This document shows positions 59,292-64,000 of a stretch of DNA of 64,000 nt, in pieces (position 1 is the first letter of the stretch; every line of letters starts with the position of its first letter). The DNA is from Phytopseudomonas seleniipraecipitans (GTDB taxonomy: Bacteria > Pseudomonadota > Gammaproteobacteria > Pseudomonadales > Pseudomonadaceae), in NCBI RefSeq assembly GCF_900102335.1, contig NZ_FNBM01000009.1, forward strand, positions 1 through 64,000, read 5' to 3'. Made by a program: the position numbers and the translations under genes. Below the pieces are notes generated by a model. It saw only the letters and a list, made by a program, of their open reading frames with translations, did no database searches and had not been told where the DNA came from.

Positions 59292-59684
59292 CTAGCGAGG
59301 CACATGCTTGAGCGACACCGAGTTGATGCAATAGCGCAGCCCGGATGGCCGCGGGCCGTCGGGAAAGACGTGCCCGAGGTGCGCATCGCAATTCGAGCAG
59401 CGCACTTCGATACGGTGCATGCCGTGGCTGAAGTCTTCCAACTCGGTAATTACCTCGGCATTGAGTGGCTGGAAGTAACTCGGCCAGCCACAGCCGGAAT
59501 CGAACTTGGCGTCGGAATCGAACAATGGGGTGCCGCAGCACACGCACTGGTAGACGCCCGGTTCCTTGCTGTCGTGATACTCGCCAGTGAAGGGCCGCTC
59601 CGTGCCGCCCAGCCGACAGACGTTGAACTGCGTGTCCGACAACTCCTCACGCCAGGTTTCCAGTGGTTTTTCGAGCTTGCTCAC
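59292..59684 (-). CDS. msrB: Peptide methionine-(R)-S-oxide reductase
   Basis: A 130-residue MsrB that repairs methionine-R-sulfoxide in proteins. The zinc-binding CxxC pairs (Cys47/Cys50 and Cys96/Cys99) are present. The catalytic cysteine is Cys119 in RYCINSVSL, and Cys65 in DSGCGWPS is a likely resolving residue. It lies upstream of gpx with its own terminator between them. Expression under oxidative stress is expected. Confidence 0.95.
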   Translation of the reverse strand: MSKLEKPLETWREELSDTQFNVCRLGGTERPFTGEYHDSKEPGVYQCVCCGTPLFDSDAKFDSGCGWPSYFQPLNAEVITELEDFSHGMHRIEVRCSNCDAHLGHVFPDGPRPSGLRYCINSVSLKHVPR

Positions 59685-59831
59685 AGGCCGTCCTCCTCAG
59701 GATAAAAAAGCCTTATCTGTACCTTTGCCCGACTCAGGCTGACACGTATGATTCGACACCTCAACCCGCAACGGCTCGCCGCCGCCTCGGCCCGCTGAAC
59801 GCCGCACCTCTTCGATTCGGGATTCTTCATC

Positions 59832-61043
59832 ATGCAGGTCAGCAAATCCAACAAGCTCGCCAACGTCTGCTACGACATTCGCGGCCCTGTGCTCAAGCAC
59901 GCCAAGCGTCTGGAAGAGGAAGGCCAGCGCATCCTCAAGCTGAACATCGGCAACCCGGCACCGTTCGGCTTCGAGGCGCCCGAAGAAATCCTTCAGGACG
60001 TGATCCGCAACCTGCCTACCGCCCAGGGCTACAGCGATTCGAAGGGGCTGTTCAGCGCCCGCAAGGCAGTCATGCAGTACTGCCAGCAGAAACAGATCGA
60101 AGGCGTCAGCATCGAGGACATCTACCTCGGCAACGGCGTTTCCGAGCTGATCGTCATGGCCATGCAGGCGCTGCTCAACAATGGCGATGAAGTACTGATC
60201 CCGGCTCCGGACTATCCGCTGTGGACTGCATCGGTGGCGCTGTCTGGCGGCAGCCCGGTGCACTACCTGTGCGACGAGCAGGCCGGCTGGTTCCCGGACA
60301 TCGCCGACATGCGCGCCAAGATCACCCCGAACACCAAGGCGCTGGTGCTGATCAACCCGAACAACCCGACCGGCGCGGTGTATTCGCGTGAAGTGCTGCA
60401 GGACATCGTCGACCTGGCGCGCCAGCACAATCTGGTGATTTTCTCGGACGAAATCTACGACAAGATTCTCTACGACGAAGCCCAGCACATTTCTACCGCC
60501 TCCCTGGCCCCGGACGTGCTCTGCCTGACTTTCAACGGGTTGTCGAAGTCTTACCGCGTGGCGGGCTTCCGCTCCGGCTGGGTGATCATTTCCGGTCCCA
60601 AGCATCGGGCCAAGAGCTATATCGAGGGCATCGACATCCTCGCCAACATGCGCCTGTGCGCCAACGTGCCCAGCCAGCACGCGATCCAGACTGCGCTGGG
60701 CGGCTACCAGAGCATCAACGACCTGGTATTGCCGCAAGGCCGCTTGCTGGAACAGCGCAACCGTACCTGGGAGCTGCTCAACGACATTCCCGGCGTCAGC
60801 TGCGTCAAGCCGATGGGCGCGCTGTACGCGTTCCCGAAGATCGACCCGAAAATCTGCCCGATCCACAACGACGAGAAGTTCGTGCTCGATCTGCTGCTCT
60901 CCGAGAAGCTGCTGGTGGTTCAAGGCACGGCGTTCAACTGGCCGTGGCCGGATCATTTCCGGGTCGTCACCCTGCCCCGCGTCGATGATCTCGAGCAGGC
61001 CATCGGCCGCATCGGCAACTTCCTCAAGACCTACCGTCAATAA
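59832..61043 (+). CDS. alaA: Alanine-synthesising aminotransferase (AlaA-type)
   Basis: A 403-residue class I/II PLP aminotransferase. The start MQVSKSNKLANVCYDIRGPVL and the PLP lysine in FNGLSKSYRVAG (Lys239) match AlaA, the main glutamate-pyruvate transaminase of enterics and pseudomonads. NPNNPTGAVY and the YCQQK motif fit the fold. It is divergent from msrB and is followed by a hypothetical gene, as in P. aeruginosa PA2828-PA2829 (recalled). Confidence 0.9.
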   Translation: MQVSKSNKLANVCYDIRGPVLKHAKRLEEEGQRILKLNIGNPAPFGFEAPEEILQDVIRNLPTAQGYSDSKGLFSARKAVMQYCQQKQIEGVSIEDIYLGNGVSELIVMAMQALLNNGDEVLIPAPDYPLWTASVALSGGSPVHYLCDEQAGWFPDIADMRAKITPNTKALVLINPNNPTGAVYSREVLQDIVDLARQHNLVIFSDEIYDKILYDEAQHISTASLAPDVLCLTFNGLSKSYRVAGFRSGWVIISGPKHRAKSYIEGIDILANMRLCANVPSQHAIQTALGGYQSINDLVLPQGRLLEQRNRTWELLNDIPGVSCVKPMGALYAFPKIDPKICPIHNDEKFVLDLLLSEKLLVVQGTAFNWPWPDHFRVVTLPRVDDLEQAIGRIGNFLKTYRQ

Positions 61044-61130
61044 CGATACCAGCCTCACGAACGCCCACCAGGGCGCTCGTGAGCAGAACGTTTGCCTACC
61101 CCTCCATGCCATAGCCATCAGACCGACCTT

Positions 61131-61577
61131 ATGGACCTGCAGATAGACGACTTCTACAAGGATGCGGCCAGCGGTTTGCTGGCGCTGTATCAGGTATTCC
61201 CGCGCAAGGCTGCACTGTACGTGGAGGACCTGATCGGTCGCGAAGAGCCGGACGAGTTCGGCCTTCCCAGCAAACGCCACCAGGCCTGCCTCGGGACTCT
61301 GCTGTGGCTTGCGGAAGAAGGCTACCTGCGCTACGAGTCCACTATCGGCTATGACGCGGTGGATCAGGCAGTGTTGAGTGAAAAGGGTTTCCTGCGCCTG
61401 TCACGCAGCGTCCCCCGTGCCCTGTCGGACGGCGAAGCCCCCCCACCGGCGGTGAGCCGCGTGCAGGCCACGCTAGCCTTTCAATTGCGTGAAGCACTCG
61501 CTCAGCAACATGGTGAACGGATTGCACGACTGACCCGTCAGCTGTTCGAACATCGCCCTGCAGAGCCCCGCCCCTAG
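61131..61577 (+). CDS. Conserved protein of unknown function (PA2829-like)
   Basis: A 148-residue soluble protein, mostly helical. The start MDLQIDDFYKDAASGLLALYQVFPRKAALYVEDL and the segment TLLWLAEEGYLRYESTIGYDAVDQAVLSEKGF suggest a winged-helix-like domain, but no known motif is clear. ATG 61131 is chosen; the frame is open 13 codons further upstream, without a ribosome site. Position between alaA and htpX is conserved in Pseudomonas. Confidence 0.75.
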   Translation: MDLQIDDFYKDAASGLLALYQVFPRKAALYVEDLIGREEPDEFGLPSKRHQACLGTLLWLAEEGYLRYESTIGYDAVDQAVLSEKGFLRLSRSVPRALSDGEAPPPAVSRVQATLAFQLREALAQQHGERIARLTRQLFEHRPAEPRP

Positions 61578-61804
61578 TCATCTGCGTATAGCGCCAGCCC
61601 GCAATATCCGCGGTATTTCTCGGCCCGGATTGAAATAAACTGCAGAAACCCCATCTAAGCACTTGTCGCCACACTGCGCCGGGCTTCCAGGCCGCGGCCA
61701 GGCGACACAGTTTGAAATAGTCACTTGGTTGAATAGCCACAGGCCGAGCCCTTATATAGCCGCCGTATTGAGCCTGTCTTTCCCGTGAGGAGTCGTTTCA
61801 CACC

Positions 61805-62677
61805 ATGATGCGCATTATGTTGTTCCTGGCCACCAACCTGGCGGTACTGGTTATCGCCAGCATCACCCTCAAACTGCTGGGGGTTGATCGCTTTACCGGC
61901 CAGAACCACGGCAGCCTGCTGATTTTCTGCGCCGTCTTTGGTTTTGCCGGCTCGCTGATCTCGCTCTTCCTGTCCAAGTGGATGGCGAAGATGAGCACCG
62001 GCACCGAGATCATCACCCAACCGCGTACGCGCCATGAACAGTGGCTGCTGCAGACTGTCGAGCAGCTGTCCCGCGACGCCGGTATCAAGATGCCGGAAGT
62101 GGGTATCTTCCCGGCCTACGAGTCCAACGCGTTCGCCACCGGCTGGAACAAGAACGACGCGCTGGTCGCCGTCAGCCAGGGCCTGCTCGAGCGTTTCTCG
62201 CCCGATGAGGTGAAAGCCGTACTGGCTCACGAAATCGGCCACGTGGCCAATGGCGACATGGTCACCCTGGCGCTCATCCAGGGCGTGGTGAACACCTTCG
62301 TGATGTTCTTCGCGCGCATTTTCGGCAACTTCGTCGACAAGGCGATCCTGAAGAACGAAGGTGGCCATGGCATTGGTTATTTCGTGGCGACCATCTTTGC
62401 CGAACTGGTACTGGGCATCCTCGCCAGCATCATCGTCATGTGGTTCTCGCGCAAACGCGAATACAAGGCCGATGAGGCCGGTGCTCGCCTCGCCGGTACC
62501 GGCGCGATGATCGCTGCGCTGCAACGCCTGCGCGCCGAACAGGGTGTTCCAGTGCAAATGCCCGATAGCCTGACGGCCTTTGGCATCAACGGCGGTCTGA
62601 AGAATGGCCTGGCCGGCCTGCTGATGACCCACCCTAAACTGGAAGACCGCATCGAAGCCCTGCGCCGCCTGGGCTGA
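61805..62677 (+). CDS. htpX: HtpX membrane metalloprotease
   Basis: A 290-residue zinc protease of the inner membrane that degrades damaged membrane proteins. Two N-terminal helices (about 4-24 and 34-55) precede the catalytic domain with VLAHEIGHVANGD (HExxH at about residue 141), and two more hydrophobic segments follow (about 160-215), before the third zinc ligand region EYKADEAGAR. The length matches HtpX. A strong terminator follows. Heat-shock or Cpx control is usual for the family, but no site is evident here. Confidence 0.95.
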   Translation: MMRIMLFLATNLAVLVIASITLKLLGVDRFTGQNHGSLLIFCAVFGFAGSLISLFLSKWMAKMSTGTEIITQPRTRHEQWLLQTVEQLSRDAGIKMPEVGIFPAYESNAFATGWNKNDALVAVSQGLLERFSPDEVKAVLAHEIGHVANGDMVTLALIQGVVNTFVMFFARIFGNFVDKAILKNEGGHGIGYFVATIFAELVLGILASIIVMWFSRKREYKADEAGARLAGTGAMIAALQRLRAEQGVPVQMPDSLTAFGINGGLKNGLAGLLMTHPKLEDRIEALRRLG

Positions 62678-62691
62678 TTGCGACACAGATG

Positions 62692-62720
62692 AAAAGGCGA
62701 CCCACAGGTCGCCTTTTTTA
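62692..62720. terminator. Intrinsic terminator between htpX and tpm
   Basis: AAAGGCGACC and GGTCGCCTTT form a 10-bp stem around CACA, with T-runs on the plus strand and A-runs that serve the opposite strand. It lies between convergent genes. Confidence 0.9.
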
Positions 62721-62736
62721 TGCGCTGTCGTCTGGC

Positions 62737-63387
62737 TTACAGCAGCTGCAGCCGATAAGCACGCTCCTCCATTCGCGTGAGCCCTCGCGCCCGGAAGCGC
62801 TCCTCCAGCGCGTCCTGAGTGCCCAGCAGCTCGCTTCGCCAGGCACTGCCCGACCAGCCTTGTACCTCGTCGTGGCTGACCGAAAACGGCGGGCCGTCCA
62901 TCAGCGCCTGCTCGTAATCCAGCGTTATCAGCAGTCCCCGGCAACCTGACGGTAGTGTCTGTTGCAGATGCCGAACGTAGCGCTCACGCATCGCAGGTGG
63001 CAAAGCGATTAACGCAGCCCGGTCATAGAACAGTGCGCAGCCTTCCAAGTGGCCGGCGTCGAGCGCGAAAAAATCACCACAGTAGAGCGCTATCCGCCCA
63101 TGCCGGTAGACCTTGAACGCACCTTCCTGGCTGATCATCGGCTCTAGCCCCTGCTCCGTGAAGAACGCCTCGACGGCGGTCTGCGCCAGCTCGACACCGA
63201 TGACGTGGTGCCCACGTTCGGCAAGCCAGCTTAGGTCCAGACTTTTACCGCACAGCGGCACCAGCACCCGAGCCTCGTCGGATGTAGCGACTGCCGGCCA
63301 ATGACGCTGCAAGAGCGCATTTGGCGCACTGGCGTGAAAGCCGATTTGATTGCGCTGCCAGCGCGCCTGCCAGAACGCTTCCTGCAT
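62737..63387 (-). CDS. tpm: Thiopurine S-methyltransferase
   Basis: A 216-residue SAM-dependent methyltransferase of the TPMT family, which methylates thiopurines and, in bacteria, selenite or tellurite species. The N-terminus FWQARWQRNQIGFH and VLVPLCGKSLDLSWLAERGHHVIGVEL (SAM loop) are characteristic. FYDRAALIALPPAMRERYVRHL closes the fold. It is convergent with htpX and divergent from the dioxygenase gene. Confidence 0.94.
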   Translation of the reverse strand: MQEAFWQARWQRNQIGFHASAPNALLQRHWPAVATSDEARVLVPLCGKSLDLSWLAERGHHVIGVELAQTAVEAFFTEQGLEPMISQEGAFKVYRHGRIALYCGDFFALDAGHLEGCALFYDRAALIALPPAMRERYVRHLQQTLPSGCRGLLITLDYEQALMDGPPFSVSHDEVQGWSGSAWRSELLGTQDALEERFRARGLTRMEERAYRLQLL

Positions 63388-63493
63388 GGTGCCTCCTCAA
63401 ACAATCAGTAAATCAGATAGAAATGAGCGTTTAATAACCGTTGTTCACTCGGCAATGCTGATGGATTATTCCGCCTACCGTAAGGAGACCATC

Positions 63494-64000
63494 ATGCTAC
63501 CCAGTCTGTTTATTTCCCATGGCTCGCCCATGCTCGCTCTGCAGCCAGGCGCCAGCGGCATCGCCCTCTCGAGCCTCGCCGAGCAGCTGCCAACTCCCCG
63601 TGCCATCGTAGTGGTTTCGGCACACTGGGAAAGCACCGAGCTGCTGGTGATGAGCGCGGCACAGCCACAAACCTGGCACGACTTTGGTGGCTTTCCAGCT
63701 GAACTCTATCAGCTGCAATACCCGGCGCCAGGCAATCCGCAGCTGGCTCAAGATATTCTGCAGCTGCTTCAGGAAGCTGGTCTGCGCGCTCGTGCAGATG
63801 AGCGAAGACCGTTCGATCATGGCAGCTGGGTGCCGCTGTCGTTGATGTATCCGCAGGCGGATATTCCGGTCGTGGAGGTGTCACTGCCGAGCCGCCACGG
63901 CCCTGCCCTACAACTGCAAGTTGGCCAAGCGCTGGCCGCATTGCGCGAGCAGAACGTACTGCTGATCGGCTCCGGCAGCATCACTCACAATCTAGGCGAG
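63494..64000 (+). CDS. Extradiol-dioxygenase (LigB/DODA-type) family protein, C-terminus cut off
   Basis: The frame opens at ATG 63494 with AGGAG upstream and is still open after 169 codons at the window edge. It starts MLPSLFISHGSPML, where the histidine is a metal ligand, followed by VVVSAHWES, FDHGSWVPLSLMYP and IGSGSITHN, the pattern of the YgiD/DODA group of zinc or iron dioxygenases. The size of a full gene would be about 260 codons. A 4,5-DOPA-type ring-cleaving enzyme is the family prediction; the true substrate is unknown. Confidence 0.85.
   Translation, partial: MLPSLFISHGSPMLALQPGASGIALSSLAEQLPTPRAIVVVSAHWESTELLVMSAAQPQTWHDFGGFPAELYQLQYPAPGNPQLAQDILQLLQEAGLRARADERRPFDHGSWVPLSLMYPQADIPVVEVSLPSRHGPALQLQVGQALAALREQNVLLIGSGSITHNLGE

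Overview
The window is about 64 kb of GC-rich chromosome from a Pseudomonas-type gammaproteobacterium. Gene content, order and the regulators all point to this genus: phhR/phhA/phhB, efp next to earP with an arginine-type EF-P, a sagS-ospR-gpx-msrB-alaA-htpX-tpm block and Glu/Gly tRNA pairs. A glucosylglycerol-phosphate synthase fusion (GgpPS) hints at the halotolerant mendocina/oleovorans-like lineages, but the species is a guess. I see no prophage, integrase, IS transposase or CRISPR array. The only mobile-looking DNA is small palindromic repeats and one 168-bp MITE-like element.

Layout. (a) 1-5528: a TRAP transporter (dctP, start of dctQ), a VOC protein and a LysR regulator, divergent from a family III CoA-transferase and an HMG-CoA-lyase-like enzyme. 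This looks like a dicarboxylate uptake and CoA-dependent cleavage module. (b) 5744-10393: a MarR-controlled tripartite efflux operon (EmrAB type plus outer membrane factor). (c) 10904-26924: a leftward catabolic island of 14 genes with its own LysR. Its promoter-proximal part (hydratase, acyl-CoA dehydrogenase, MmgE/PrpD, CoA-transferase, CitE-like lyase) matches the Pseudomonas itaconate/methylsuccinate degradation set. It continues into a Liv-type ABC importer, aldehyde, alcohol and short-chain dehydrogenases, and an orphan TRAP binding protein. (d) 26972-30080: phenylalanine hydroxylation. (e) 30294-41177: mixed chromosomal genes, including a YcaD-like MFS protein beside GgpPS (compatible solute), cobF, prmB, a Smr protein, efp and earP. 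(f) 41336-64000: housekeeping and stress genes: MFS, tRNA-Ser, plsC, corA, an ABC-2 exporter, fadE, a tRNA-Glu/Gly cluster, msrC, sagS, the peroxide/methionine-sulfoxide repair group, alaA, htpX, tpm and a truncated extradiol-dioxygenase-type gene.

How they work together. In the catabolic island a C5 dicarboxylic acid (itaconate or methylsuccinate type) would be imported, activated by the CaiB-type transferase, oxidised and hydrated, and cleaved by the CitE-like lyase to acetyl-CoA and pyruvate. The three dehydrogenases could supply the acid from an alcohol or aldehyde. Near-identical 15-bp TTCG-type palindromes lie before the hydratase operon, before the ABC importer and before the orphan TRAP protein. 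This suggests one LysR regulator controls all three units. AAnAAnAA motifs at many of the start codons suggest catabolite control by Crc/Hfq.

Functions are assigned from protein motifs and gene order read by eye. No database search was run. Locus names from P. aeruginosa are recalled from memory.
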